From Arthrobacter sp. StoSoilB5 (GTDB taxonomy: Bacteria > Actinomycetota > Actinomycetes > Actinomycetales > Micrococcaceae): DNA of 64,000 nt. The stretch lies in NCBI RefSeq assembly GCF_019977235.1, contig NZ_AP024646.1:248001-312000 (forward strand). The letters are read 5' to 3'. Each line of letters opens with the position of its first letter. Position 1 is the stretch's first letter. A program made the position numbers and the translations under genes. A model generated the notes under the pieces. It was not told the origin of the DNA. It made no database searches and saw only the letters and a program-made list of their open reading frames with translations. Positions 54,130 through 62,588 of the stretch are shown here, one piece after another.

Positions 54130-54154
54130 GGGGCCAGTCTACTAGGCTCGTCCC
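54130..54154. promoter_or_regulatory. Overlapping divergent leaderless promoters
   Basis: Only 25 bp separate two divergent ATGs. TAGACT (minus, 54141-54136) is six bases before the AraC start and TACTAG (plus, 54140-54145) nine before the hydrolase start; they overlap at 54140-54141. Neither gene has a ribosome site, which suits leaderless transcription. Confidence 0.6.
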
Positions 54155-54778
54155 ATGGATTCAGTGGTCTGGTCGAAGCCAGAAAACGAGCGCGCGGGCA
54201 CTCCGTTGCTGGTAATGATGCACGGCTACGGCACCAGTGAGCAGCGCATGGTGGAGCTGTTTCCGTATCTTCCCCCAGAATTCACTTGCGCGGCGCTCCG
54301 CGGCCCCAAGGACATCGGCGACCACTACGGCTGGTTCCTCCTGGACTACTTCCTGACCAACGACTTCGCCGATGTCATTGCCTCCACCAACTCCGTCTTC
54401 AACTGGATCAACACCGTGAAGGAGAACCACAGCAGCGTCAGCTTGCTGGGCTACTCGCAGGGAATGGCCATGGCCAGCACGCTCCTGCGGCTGCGGCCCC
54501 ACGCCTTCAAGGCAACGGTGGGGTTGTCCGGCTTTGTCCTGGACAACGACCTCCTGGCGCTCAGCGAATCCTTTGAATCGCGTCCGCCCTTCTTTTGGGG
54601 CCGCGATAAAGCGGACCCGGTGATCAACGAAGACGCCATCGCCCACACCCAGGAGTGGTTGCAGGCGAACGTAGCCCTGACGGCGCGTACCTACCCGGGA
54701 ATGGGTCACAGGATCGAGCCGCCGGAGCTGGTGGACGTCAGTGCGTTCCTTAGGTACTACGTACTAAATGAGCACTGA
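54155..54778 (+). CDS. Alpha/beta hydrolase, phospholipase/carboxylesterase type
   Basis: 207 residues of the acyl-protein-thioesterase-like carboxylesterase family. The oxyanion segment is MMHGYGTSE (about 21-29), the nucleophile Ser is in GYSQGMAMAS (about 108), the Asp in GRDKADPVI and the His in PGMGHRIE (about 188). No signal peptide, so cytoplasmic. It is divergent from an AraC regulator, which may control it. The substrate, a short or medium acyl ester, is not determined. Confidence 0.9.
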   Translation: MDSVVWSKPENERAGTPLLVMMHGYGTSEQRMVELFPYLPPEFTCAALRGPKDIGDHYGWFLLDYFLTNDFADVIASTNSVFNWINTVKENHSSVSLLGYSQGMAMASTLLRLRPHAFKATVGLSGFVLDNDLLALSESFESRPPFFWGRDKADPVINEDAIAHTQEWLQANVALTARTYPGMGHRIEPPELVDVSAFLRYYVLNEH

Positions 54779-54875
54779 CGTTCCTGAAACAGGCCCCGGA
54801 TTAGACGGCATCAGCGGGCCAGAATCAATCTTTCCGTGAGATTCGCGTCACAAATTCGTATTCGGCCACACACTA

Positions 54876-54905
54876 TTGAATGACAAAATTGTAAGCGCTT
54901 ACACT
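54876..54905 (+). promoter_or_regulatory. Promoter with LacI-type operator before the phosphorylase cluster
   Basis: TTGAAT (54876-54881), an 18-bp spacer and TACACT (54900-54905) form a good promoter. The perfect 14-bp palindrome TGTAAGCGCTTACA (54890-54903), with the central CG of LacI-family operators, covers its spacer and -10. Repression by the LacI protein encoded about 100 bp downstream is expected. Confidence 0.8.
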
Positions 54906-55001
54906 TTTGGCTTGCGGCCGCCCCAATGTGGAGTTGTCCCGGGGCCCAGGGCCGTTACCCCAAGGTGTAATCGAGTATGGAAAGGGTTGAGGCCGTGTTG
55001 C

Positions 55002-56021
55002 ATGGTTAGGACTCACAGGGTGACAATCCAGGACGTTGCAGTCCTCTCCGGCTTGTCCATTTGTACGGTGTCCAGGGCTCTGAGGAATCTCCCCAACGTT
55101 TCCGAAAAGGCTCAACGGCAAGTGGCGGAAGCCGCAAACAAGCTGGGCTACAAAGCCTCGGCTGCAGCATCAAGACTGGCCGGCGGCAGCACGGGTTCCG
55201 TGGCCATCGTCGCCCCCACCGCCACAGCGTGGTTCTTCGCACAGGCCGTGGAGGCAGCAGAAGAGGTCTTCGGCGACAGCGGTTACGACACCATCCTTAT
55301 CAGCCTTCGCAACAAGACCAGCGTCCGTAAGCAAGTCTTCGGCGACCTTGAACGTCTGGCACAAAGGGTGGATGGGCTGCTGTTGCTCAATGTCGACCTC
55401 GACCCCGCCGAAGTGGAAGCGTTGGAAGCATCCGGGTTGGCAATTGCCAGCGTGGGCATGCGGAATGTTCCGTGGGACAATGTTGGTATCGATGACGAGC
55501 ACGCAGCCTGGCAGGCCACCCAACACCTGCTGGGGCTGGGCCATTGGGACTTGGCCGTTCTCTCGAGCAATGAACACCCCGTTGTGACTGAGACCCCACG
55601 GTTCCACGGCTTCAGGCGTGCACTGGATGAACACCACCTCACCGTCCACCCGGACCTTGTAGTGGCTGCTGGGCCAAGCATCGACGACGGCCGCCGGGCA
55701 ATGACCGAACTCATCACCCGCGGCGTACGGCCCACTGCAGTGTTCGCCCATTGTGATGAGGCTGCGTTCGGCGCTCTTATGGCGCTGCGGGAACATGGCA
55801 TGTCCGTGCCCAAAAACGTTTCCGTGATCGGAATCGATGACCATCCCATGAGCTGGTTCCTGGGACTGAGCACCGTGGCGCAACCCGTTGCCGACCAGGG
55901 TGCCTTCGCCGCGAACCTGCTGTGCGAACGACTTTTGAATACAGATCCCCCCAACCCACCCTCCAATCACTTGCTCGATACCAAGCTCATCGAACGCAAT
56001 ACCACGCGCCACAAGCGCTGA
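55002..56021 (+). CDS. LacI family transcriptional regulator
   Basis: 339 residues. The helix-turn-helix VTIQDVAVLSGLSICTVSRALRNLPNVSEKAQRQVAEAANKLGYKAS starts at residue 6 and has the usual hinge. The periplasmic-binding-like domain carries VAIVAPTATAWFFAQAVEAAEEVF and VFAHCDEAAFGALMALREHGMSVPKNVSVIGIDDHPMSW. ATG 55002 starts at the normal distance; the frame opens at 54876 inside the promoter, so longer starts are rejected. It is likely to sense a disaccharide and to control itself and the two enzyme genes downstream. Confidence 0.93.
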   Translation: MVRTHRVTIQDVAVLSGLSICTVSRALRNLPNVSEKAQRQVAEAANKLGYKASAAASRLAGGSTGSVAIVAPTATAWFFAQAVEAAEEVFGDSGYDTILISLRNKTSVRKQVFGDLERLAQRVDGLLLLNVDLDPAEVEALEASGLAIASVGMRNVPWDNVGIDDEHAAWQATQHLLGLGHWDLAVLSSNEHPVVTETPRFHGFRRALDEHHLTVHPDLVVAAGPSIDDGRRAMTELITRGVRPTAVFAHCDEAAFGALMALREHGMSVPKNVSVIGIDDHPMSWFLGLSTVAQPVADQGAFAANLLCERLLNTDPPNPPSNHLLDTKLIERNTTRHKR

Positions 56022-56035
56022 ACGGAACTATGCAC

Positions 56036-56761
56036 ATGACTGATCTTCGTAATGCCTGGACTGGCGCTTCGGCGCTCTTGTTCGACCTCGACGGCGTGCT
56101 GACGCCCACCGCCGTGGTGCATGAGCAGGCCTGGCAGGAACTGTTCGATGGTTACCTCGCTGAGGCCGGCCACCCCCAGAGCTACCAGGAGAGCGACTAC
56201 TTCGACCACATCGACGGCAAGCCGCGCTTCGATGGCGTCCGGGACTTCCTGACTTCCCGTGGCATCACGCTGCCGGAAGGGCCCACGGACGACGCCCCCA
56301 CAAATGAAACCGTGCAAGGCCTGGGAAACCGCAAGAACGCCATCTTCAACGAGATCGTGGACACCCGCGGCGTCGAGCCCTTCGCCGGCTCGGTCAAGTT
56401 CATCAACGCCGCGCTGGAGCTGGGACTCAAGGTCGCCGTCGTGTCCTCCTCACGCAACGCCCCCGCTGTACTGAAGGCAGCCGGACTCGACCACCACTTC
56501 ACAGTTGTGGTCGATGGTCAGGTAGCTGCCGCCGTCGGGCTCCCAGGCAAGCCGGACCCCGCCACGTTCACATACGCTGCGTCCCTGCTGGACGTCCCCA
56601 CCCAGGAATGCATTGTGGTGGAAGACGCCGTTTCCGGCGTGCAGGCCGGCAGTGCCGGCAACTTCCAGGCCGTCATTGGCGTTGACCGCGGTGCTGGCCG
56701 CCAAACACTGCTCGACGCCGGCGCCACGCTGGTGGTCGACGACCTCAACGATCTTCTCTGA
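56036..56761 (+). CDS. Beta-phosphoglucomutase family HAD hydrolase
   Basis: 241 residues. HAD motif I is FDLDGVLTPTA (nucleophile Asp), motif II VVSSSRNAP, motif III Lys in GKPDPATF and motif IV VVEDAVSGVQAG. A helical cap between motifs I and II is characteristic of beta-phosphoglucomutase. It converts beta-glucose-1-phosphate to glucose-6-phosphate, the step after the GH65 phosphorylase next door. ATG 56030 is six bases earlier; I prefer 56036 for its distance from GGAA. It lies 14 bp after the LacI gene and 29 before the phosphorylase gene. Confidence 0.9.
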   Translation: MTDLRNAWTGASALLFDLDGVLTPTAVVHEQAWQELFDGYLAEAGHPQSYQESDYFDHIDGKPRFDGVRDFLTSRGITLPEGPTDDAPTNETVQGLGNRKNAIFNEIVDTRGVEPFAGSVKFINAALELGLKVAVVSSSRNAPAVLKAAGLDHHFTVVVDGQVAAAVGLPGKPDPATFTYAASLLDVPTQECIVVEDAVSGVQAGSAGNFQAVIGVDRGAGRQTLLDAGATLVVDDLNDLL

Positions 56762-56790
56762 CCCAACTTTTCGAAGGACCTCTTTAGCCC

Positions 56791-59154
56791 ATGGCACTCA
56801 TCAGCTCTGATCGGCTGCGCTTTCCCTGCGAGCCCTGGAAGCTCGTGGAAAGTATCCACGTCCCCGGTGACGAGGGAACCCTGGAAACGCTGTTCGCCCT
56901 TGGCAACGGCCACCTCGGCATCCGTGGCGCCCATTCCACACGCGGCGACGGCGAACTTCCCGGCACGTTCATCAACGGCTTCCACGAGATCTGGGACATC
57001 AAGCACGCCGAGAATGCTTATGGTTTCGCACGGACTGGCCAGCGGATTGTGTATGTTCCGGACGCCAACAACTTCACGGTATCAATCGACGGCGAGGCCC
57101 TCAGCCTGGCCGAATCCACAGTGCTGGATTATCACCGGAGCGTGGACTTCTCCACAGGCGTCTACGAGGAAACCACCACGTGGGCGTGCCGCTCAGGCGC
57201 TACTGTCACAACGGTAGAGCGCCGGGCCGTTGGTTTCGATTCCCGCGGATGTCTTGGCCTGGAACTGTCTGTGAGCGCTGACCGTGACGTGTCCGCGGAC
57301 ATCATCTCCGGCGTCGTAAACCGCCAGGACCAGCCTGTGGAGGACCACTCGGTCCACGACCCCCGCCGATCCGGCCGGCACGCCGGCCGTGTCCTGTTGC
57401 CGCTTCACCTCCAAGGCGCCGATGGCTCCCTGCGGCTGGCATGGGAGACCTCAGAATCGCGCCAGCGCATCGCCATGGCAGTTGATCACTGGATCTCCGC
57501 CGAAGGCCAGCCCTTTGAGACTGTTGTGGCAGAGGATGAATCGTCTGTTCGCTACGTCCTGGCCATCAACGCCGGCGAAGCGTTCCGTCTGGAGAAGACG
57601 GTCAGTTACGTCGTGGCAGGGCGTACCCTGACAGCCGATGACGATGGCGGTGAGAGCCTGGCCGCGGAAGCCGAAGCCAACCTGCTGCCGTTCTCCGAAA
57701 TCCTCGCGCAGAGCCAGGCGCACTACAGCCAGTACTGGACCACCGCGGATGTCTCGATCGGGGGACAGCCCGAACTTCAGCAAGCCGTGCGTTGGGCGCT
57801 TTTCCAGTTGGCGCAGGCAACGGCACGGGCCGGCGTTGCCGGTATCCCTGCGAAGGGCGTGAGCGGCTCCGGCTATGAGGGCCACTACTTCTGGGACCAG
57901 GAGGTCTACCTCCTCCCGTACCTGACGTACACCAACCCCGTCGGTGCCCGGAAAGTGCTCGAATCACGGCACGCCATGCTTCCGGATGCGCGTGTCCGCG
58001 CCAAGGAACTCAGCGTGGACGGCGCGCTGTTCCCGTGGCGCACCATCAATGGCCTGGAGGCGAGTGCCTACTATGCCGCAGGAACCGCCCAGTTCCACAT
58101 CGCCGCAGCCATCGCGTTTGCCGCCAACCGCTACGAATGGGCCAGCGGCGACGCCAGCTTCCGTGCCGACATCGGCGCCGAGCTGCTGATTGAGACCGCG
58201 CGCATGTGGGCTTCCCTGGGCTTCTTCGGCAAAGACGGAATGTTCCACATCCACGGCGTCACCGGTCCGGATGAATACACCGCCGTGGTCAACGACAACC
58301 TCTACACCAACGTCATGGCCCGGTTTAACCTCCGCGCCGCGGCTGCGCTGGAACACGCGGGCATCGCCGAAACCGAGCGCATGGTGTGGCGCCAAGCTGC
58401 CGAGCGCATGTCCCTGCCGTACGATCCCCACCTGGAGGTGTTCAGCCAGGACAACGACTTCATGACCTTGGAGCCGTGGGATTGGAATACGCCCAAGTCC
58501 AAGTATCCGCTGCTGCTGAACTTCCACCCCCTGGTGATCTACCGGCACCAAGTCCTCAAACAGGCCGATACCGTGCTGGCAATGTTCCTCCAGTGGCAGG
58601 ATTTCTCGGCTGAGGAAAAGCAGCGTGCCTTCGACTTCTACGATCCCATCACCACCGGAGACTCCACCCTGTCCGCCTGCGTGCAAGGCATCATGGCCGC
58701 CGAGGTTGGGTATGGCGACGTCGCGCTGAAGCACTTCACCGAGGCACTGTTCATTGACCTGGACAACTCACACGGCAACACGATCGACGGCGTCCACATC
58801 GCCTCCACCGGCGGCATTTGGAGTTCGTTGGTCTGCGGCTTCGCCGGAATGCGCGATCAGGGCGAGGTACTGCGCTTCGATCCGCGGCTGCCCGGCGAGT
58901 GGGAAGGCCTCTCCTTCCGGCTCAAGGTCTGTGGTCGCCTGTTGTCCGTGGATCTCGCGCAAGGATCCATCGGGCTGGCACTCGTGACCGGATCGGGTTA
59001 CAGCGATGAGCCGCTACCCGTCCGGGTTCGGGATCACGACGTCACCGTCGGCGCGGACACCGTCACGGTGCCGCTCGAGACGGTGCCCGTCCCACCGCCG
59101 TCGATCTTTCCCAGCGTCTTCCCGACGGCGGGACTCCCCATCGTGCGGGCCTGA
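56791..59154 (+). CDS. GH65 disaccharide phosphorylase (maltose/trehalose/kojibiose type)
   Basis: A 787-residue glycoside hydrolase family 65 enzyme. The super-sandwich N-terminal domain is followed by an alpha/alpha barrel containing GYEGHYFWDQEVYLLPYL (about 362-379) and the catalytic Glu in HGVTGPDEYTAVV (about 488-500), with KQADTVLAMF and the C-terminal beta sheet after. It splits an alpha-linked disaccharide with phosphate to glucose and beta-glucose-1-phosphate, which the neighbouring mutase uses. Linkage specificity cannot be read. No sugar-uptake gene is in this cluster. Confidence 0.93.
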   Translation: MALISSDRLRFPCEPWKLVESIHVPGDEGTLETLFALGNGHLGIRGAHSTRGDGELPGTFINGFHEIWDIKHAENAYGFARTGQRIVYVPDANNFTVSIDGEALSLAESTVLDYHRSVDFSTGVYEETTTWACRSGATVTTVERRAVGFDSRGCLGLELSVSADRDVSADIISGVVNRQDQPVEDHSVHDPRRSGRHAGRVLLPLHLQGADGSLRLAWETSESRQRIAMAVDHWISAEGQPFETVVAEDESSVRYVLAINAGEAFRLEKTVSYVVAGRTLTADDDGGESLAAEAEANLLPFSEILAQSQAHYSQYWTTADVSIGGQPELQQAVRWALFQLAQATARAGVAGIPAKGVSGSGYEGHYFWDQEVYLLPYLTYTNPVGARKVLESRHAMLPDARVRAKELSVDGALFPWRTINGLEASAYYAAGTAQFHIAAAIAFAANRYEWASGDASFRADIGAELLIETARMWASLGFFGKDGMFHIHGVTGPDEYTAVVNDNLYTNVMARFNLRAAAALEHAGIAETERMVWRQAAERMSLPYDPHLEVFSQDNDFMTLEPWDWNTPKSKYPLLLNFHPLVIYRHQVLKQADTVLAMFLQWQDFSAEEKQRAFDFYDPITTGDSTLSACVQGIMAAEVGYGDVALKHFTEALFIDLDNSHGNTIDGVHIASTGGIWSSLVCGFAGMRDQGEVLRFDPRLPGEWEGLSFRLKVCGRLLSVDLAQGSIGLALVTGSGYSDEPLPVRVRDHDVTVGADTVTVPLETVPVPPPSIFPSVFPTAGLPIVRA

Positions 59155-59182
59155 ACGGCTCGGCGACTTGGACTAGCTGGAT

Positions 59183-59224
59183 GCACTAGCGGTTGTTCCC
59201 GGCCCCGGGAGCGACCGCTAGTGC
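59183..59224. terminator. Palindrome after the GH65 gene
   Basis: GCACTAGCGGT and ACCGCTAGTGC are a perfect 11-bp inverted repeat with an inner CCCGG/CCGGG. It lies between converging genes, 28 bases after the GH65 stop, and probably terminates both. Confidence 0.65.
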
Positions 59225-59226
59225 GT

Positions 59227-59427
59227 TCAGCGGCGCGAGGGAAACGCAGACGTGTGGTCCTCAATGAGGCCACTCGCTGCGATCTCCCTGAGCGTGTAGA
59301 TGGCCTTGGCCGCTGCACCTTTATCCCTGTAGGTGACGGTGAGCGCGAGTTCGGTCCCGTCGTCGTCGACCAGGCGCACCCGGCAGTCGCCCCCAATGGC
59401 GTCAAAGACTTCAAAATGCCCGGCCAT
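59227..59427 (-). CDS. Small YegP/DUF1508-like protein
   Basis: 66 residues: HFEVFDAIGGDCRVRLVDDDGTELALTVTYRDKGAAAKAIYTLRE. The beta-sheet/helix pattern resembles the single-repeat YegP (DUF1508) fold, known from structures but without assigned function. The ATG overlaps the stop of the preceding gene (TAATG), implying translational coupling. There is no ribosome site of its own. Confidence 0.65.
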   Translation of the reverse strand: MAGHFEVFDAIGGDCRVRLVDDDGTELALTVTYRDKGAAAKAIYTLREIAASGLIEDHTSAFPSRR

Positions 59428-59798
59428 TAGGCGGCGCCTGGCTGCATTATGTCGGCTGCCTGCGTGTTGGCCGCCGTCGAATGACCCGATGAACGACGCC
59501 GATCCAACTCGTTGTTGATGAGCTCAAGCAGCGCTTGGGCAGGCTCGGACAAATGGTGTGTGTCGGCTGAGCCCAGCTGGTCGCAATGGATGAGGACGTG
59601 GCGGATGCGTTCAAGTTCGCGGGACGGAACCAAAGGCCAGCGGTGAAACAGTTGCCGTACGGCTATCGCTCCGAGGAGCGCGTCAGGTTTGTTGGGCGCA
59701 ACATGGTGTCCTGCTGCTCTTCTTCGAGCGACAGCAGCCGCGGAAGATGCGACTCCATGGGCGAGAAGGATCTCGGATTTGAGGGAATTCGGGGCCAT
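59427..59798 (-). CDS. Hypothetical helical protein
   Basis: 123 residues with no recognised domain. Two amphipathic parts (LKSEILLAHGVASSAAAVARRRAAGHHV and LERIRHVLIHCDQLG ... LSEPAQALLELINNELDRRR) suggest an all-helical protein. GGGAGG lies at good distance from ATG 59798; the upstream in-frame ATG at 59846 is less likely. It is coupled to the YegP-like gene (TAATG). Confidence 0.6.
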   Translation of the reverse strand: MAPNSLKSEILLAHGVASSAAAVARRRAAGHHVAPNKPDALLGAIAVRQLFHRWPLVPSRELERIRHVLIHCDQLGSADTHHLSEPAQALLELINNELDRRRSSGHSTAANTQAADIMQPGAA

Positions 59799-59871
59799 GC
59801 GGACCTCCCGAAATAGATCAAGGGAAGCCGGCTGCGTGACTTTCAATCAAGCTTACAGAATGTGAGTTATG

Positions 59872-60110
59872 TCATGTCAATCATTACGTGATCTGGAATG
59901 GGTGCCACAGCTTCGTTCTCTCCCACCCGGACACGGGGGAACAGTGGAAGTGAGCGAATCCGGGTATCTCCTGGTGGACACCTATGACGTGCTTCACCAG
60001 CACGTCATCTCGCATCACGTGCGATTCGGTCCGGACCTGGCGGACGGGCGGGATGCGCGGATCGATCGGACACCGCACCGATACATTTGGCCGAGCGAGC
60101 TGGACCTCAT
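59872..60110 (+). pseudogene. Fragment of a SAM-dependent methyltransferase
   Basis: The frame contains DTYDVLHQHVISHHVRFG and HRYIWPSELDLM, which match the C-terminal half of class I SAM methyltransferases (Y-x-WP-x-ELDLM is typical), but the SAM-binding N-terminal part is absent. The homology stops abruptly at LDLM, where the downstream sequence becomes coding in another frame. This is a remnant, recognised from memory of the family rather than alignment. Confidence 0.55.
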
Positions 60111-60112
60111 GA

Positions 60113-60364
60113 ACCGCCGCCAGCGAAGCAGCCTCGAAGGTAGCCACGGCTGCAGCCGCGGAAGTCAACAAGCAAATCTGTGCCGTGGTCCAGGACGGAT
60201 TGGTCAGCGTTGAGGACAAGCAGGTGCTCGGTGGGTTGGTCACTGCTGCCCGCACAGCCGGTGTTCCCGCTGAAATCACGACTCCGCTCAACCAGCTTGC
60301 TGAGCCTGGAGACGAGGTCCCGGCTGAGTCGGTCCAAGCCTTGAAGAAAGCTTGTTCGGCATAA
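60113..60364 (+). pseudogene. C-terminal remnant of a small unknown protein
   Basis: Frame 2 opens right after TGA at 60110-60112 and encodes 83 well-behaved residues (AASEAASKVATAAAAEV, QICAVVQDGLVSVEDKQVLGG, AGVPAEITTPLNQLAEPGDEVPAES, ending ACSA) but has no credible start codon. The composition suggests the secreted part of a small exported or lipoprotein-like protein whose leader is lost. It joins the methyltransferase fragment without a gap, so a deletion probably fused the two. Confidence 0.5.
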
Positions 60365-60391
60365 CCCTGGTACCCGGGATTCGATCAGGTG

Positions 60392-61882
60392 TCAGTTGTA
60401 GTGGTCTCGATGCAGCAAAACGTTCTCCAACAGATGCCCCTCCATGGAAAACCCGGTTAATGGTGAAGACGCCGAAGACCGTGAAGACGGTGGAGGTGTA
60501 GATGCTGGGGCGCGAGTGTGCCCTGGCAGGGGTGGGGCTTTGGATTGGTATGTGTGTCCCGTGGGGGTGCTGACTTCCAGTTGATGTCGGCTGCCGCTGA
60601 TTGTTTTTGCGCTCCAGCCGGGGTTTTCTTTGGTTTGGTTGCAGGCTTCGCAGAGCCCGGCGCCGTTTTCCAGGCTGGTGGGTCCGCCGTCGTGCCAGGT
60701 AATGACGTGGTCGATGTGGCGGATGGGTGCGTCGCAGTAGGGGGTGCGGCAGGTGTCGTCGCGGGTTTCGATGAATCGTCTGAGCCGCGGCGGGAAGAGT
60801 CGTGCTTTGGAGTCCATGGCCAGCAGTTCGCCGCTGGCGGGGGAGGTGTAGAGCCGGCGGAGCAGGACTTTGAACTCCTCACGGGCTGATGATTCCGGAC
60901 CGGCCGTGGATTCCGGACCGGCCTCCGCGTTCTCATCTGACCCGGATTTTCCTTTGGCGAGGAGGGTTCTTGCCCATTCTGCGGGGACGATTCCGTAGCC
61001 TTGGAGCCGTGCGGGTTCGGCATCGCCTTGGAAGAGCGTGCGGTCCGTCATCACCAGTTGGACGTCAACGCCGGTGATGCCGCCGGGTGTGCCGGTGAGG
61101 CGGTCGATGAGGGTGTCGGCCATGAGCTGGCCGCGGGTGCGGGTGTCACCGCCGGATCGGGCCGAGTCCGCGTGCCGTGTGAGCGCGGTGTAGGCGGCGA
61201 CGCCTTGGCCGACGGGCAGCAGTGCGGTGAGGATGGTCATGGTGTCCGGCGCCGGGCGAAGGCTGACGTGCCGTTCGGTTGCGGCGCGGGCCCCGCGCTG
61301 GGTGATGGATCGGGGATCCCGGCGGTAGGCGGCGGCTTTCGCGGCGGCGATGATCGCCCGATCTCCGGCGCCCTCGAAGGTTCCGGTATCGGGGGCGAGC
61401 TCCTCATCCACCGCGCAGCGGTCTTCGGCGGACAGGCAGGCTGTTTCCTTCACGAGCAGGGTGGCCCGCCATTCGTTGAGCTGCCCGGATTCCAGGGCTG
61501 CCATGGTGCGGGGCATCTCCGTGACGAGGGCCTTCGCCAATCCGAGGAGACGCGATCCGCGGTTGGGCGATTCGCGCCGGGCCAACGCGAGCTGCGCAGC
61601 GACACCCTGGCCCTGCTCCGATACGGGCACCCCGGCAGCCGCTTGTTCATGGCGCTGGGCCAGGTCAAACGCCACCGACGCTTTCGCCTGCAAGGCTGCG
61701 ATGGCGGATTTCGCGTTTTCCAGGCCCCTTATCTGGTCGATTAGACCGGCGCTGTCCGCGCTGACGCGAAAAGAGCCCAACACGGCGAGCAACGCCCCAA
61801 CCGCCGAGCCACCAGGCACAGGAATAGGACCAGCCGCAGCGGAAGCCACCGTAACTGTTTGCCCGTCCCGAATCCGCTCCAT
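60392..61882 (-). CDS. HNH endonuclease, DUF222 / 13E12 repeat family
   Basis: About 496 residues. The DUF222 part (about 35-370) is followed by a C-terminal HNH domain: CRTPYCDAPIRHIDHVITWHDGGPTSLENGAGLCEACNQTKEN, with the His-Asn-His residues and zinc Cys. These multi-copy proteins are widespread in actinobacteria and are often near mobile or rearranged DNA; their biological role is unresolved. ATG 61882 (MERIRDG) is preferred; 61924 is also in frame. The Pro/Ser-rich C-terminal tail is unstructured. Confidence 0.9.
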   Translation of the reverse strand: MERIRDGQTVTVASAAAGPIPVPGGSAVGALLAVLGSFRVSADSAGLIDQIRGLENAKSAIAALQAKASVAFDLAQRHEQAAAGVPVSEQGQGVAAQLALARRESPNRGSRLLGLAKALVTEMPRTMAALESGQLNEWRATLLVKETACLSAEDRCAVDEELAPDTGTFEGAGDRAIIAAAKAAAYRRDPRSITQRGARAATERHVSLRPAPDTMTILTALLPVGQGVAAYTALTRHADSARSGGDTRTRGQLMADTLIDRLTGTPGGITGVDVQLVMTDRTLFQGDAEPARLQGYGIVPAEWARTLLAKGKSGSDENAEAGPESTAGPESSAREEFKVLLRRLYTSPASGELLAMDSKARLFPPRLRRFIETRDDTCRTPYCDAPIRHIDHVITWHDGGPTSLENGAGLCEACNQTKENPGWSAKTISGSRHQLEVSTPTGHTYQSKAPPLPGHTRAPASTPPPSSRSSASSPLTGFSMEGHLLENVLLHRDHYN

Positions 61883-62045
61883 ACCCACACTCTGCCAGCA
61901 CGTACAGACTTTCTTCGCGCACAAAAGTACCTATGTGGAAAACCCGCGATGTCTTGTGTGGAGGCACGTAAATGCGTTCGCCCAGCACCCTGACTTAGTA
62001 TCAGAAGCTAGGGAAACAAGCTTCACGCTTATCGAAGGATCAGGG

Positions 62046-62588
62046 ATGGATGCAAACGGCCACGCGAAGGGCTATTGGTACGGCAAGGACCCTGGACAGA
62101 AAGCCCTTGCCGTTGATGTTCTGAACGCCCTGCGGGATTATCGCGTCTCGGAACAGGCCATGCGTCGGAGGACCCGTTCTGCCATGGGCATGGGCGAAAA
62201 GGACCTGCTGGCCTTGCGGTACCTTTTCGAAGCCGAAGCCGCGGGCAAAGTGATGAAGCCAAAGGACCTGGGCGATCGGTTGGGCATAACGTCGGCGTCA
62301 ATGACCACGCTGATCGATCGCCTGGTGGACTCGGGCCACATCCGGCGGGAACCGCACCCTACCGATCGCCGGGCCTTGATTCTGCGCCCCACCCCCGGAT
62401 CGGATCAGGAAGTCCGGCACACTCTGGGTGGAATGCACCGCCGCATTTTGGACGTTGCCAGTGCCCTGAGCCCGGAAGAAGCACGGGTGGTGATGGACTT
62501 CTTGCAGAACATGCGCGAGGCCGTGGACACCATCGACGACGACCCAACCGGCGAACAACCAAAGGATGCGGAACCTAACCCTTCATGA
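62046..62588 (+). CDS. MarR family transcriptional regulator
   Basis: 180 residues. A winged helix (about 50-125) has LLALRYLFEAEAAG ... MKPKDLGDRLGITSASMTTLIDRLVDSGHIRREPHPTDRRALILRPT, the MarR wing and dimer helices. AAGGATCAGGG precedes ATG 62046; the frame reaches back to 61350 inside the HNH gene. Its last six bases overlap the 3' end of the convergent carotenoid gene. In Corynebacterium the MarR protein CrtR controls carotenoid genes; a similar role here is plausible only from position. Confidence 0.88.
   Translation: MDANGHAKGYWYGKDPGQKALAVDVLNALRDYRVSEQAMRRRTRSAMGMGEKDLLALRYLFEAEAAGKVMKPKDLGDRLGITSASMTTLIDRLVDSGHIRREPHPTDRRALILRPTPGSDQEVRHTLGGMHRRILDVASALSPEEARVVMDFLQNMREAVDTIDDDPTGEQPKDAEPNPS

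Noticed and set aside
60113..60364. Treating this frame as an intact small gene
   Set aside because: It opens directly after an in-frame stop and has no usable start codon in its first 20 codons.
60392..61882. HNH/DUF222 gene as an active mobile element
   Set aside because: No terminal repeats, target duplications, reverse transcriptase or intron boundaries are visible, so only a protein-coding gene is reported.
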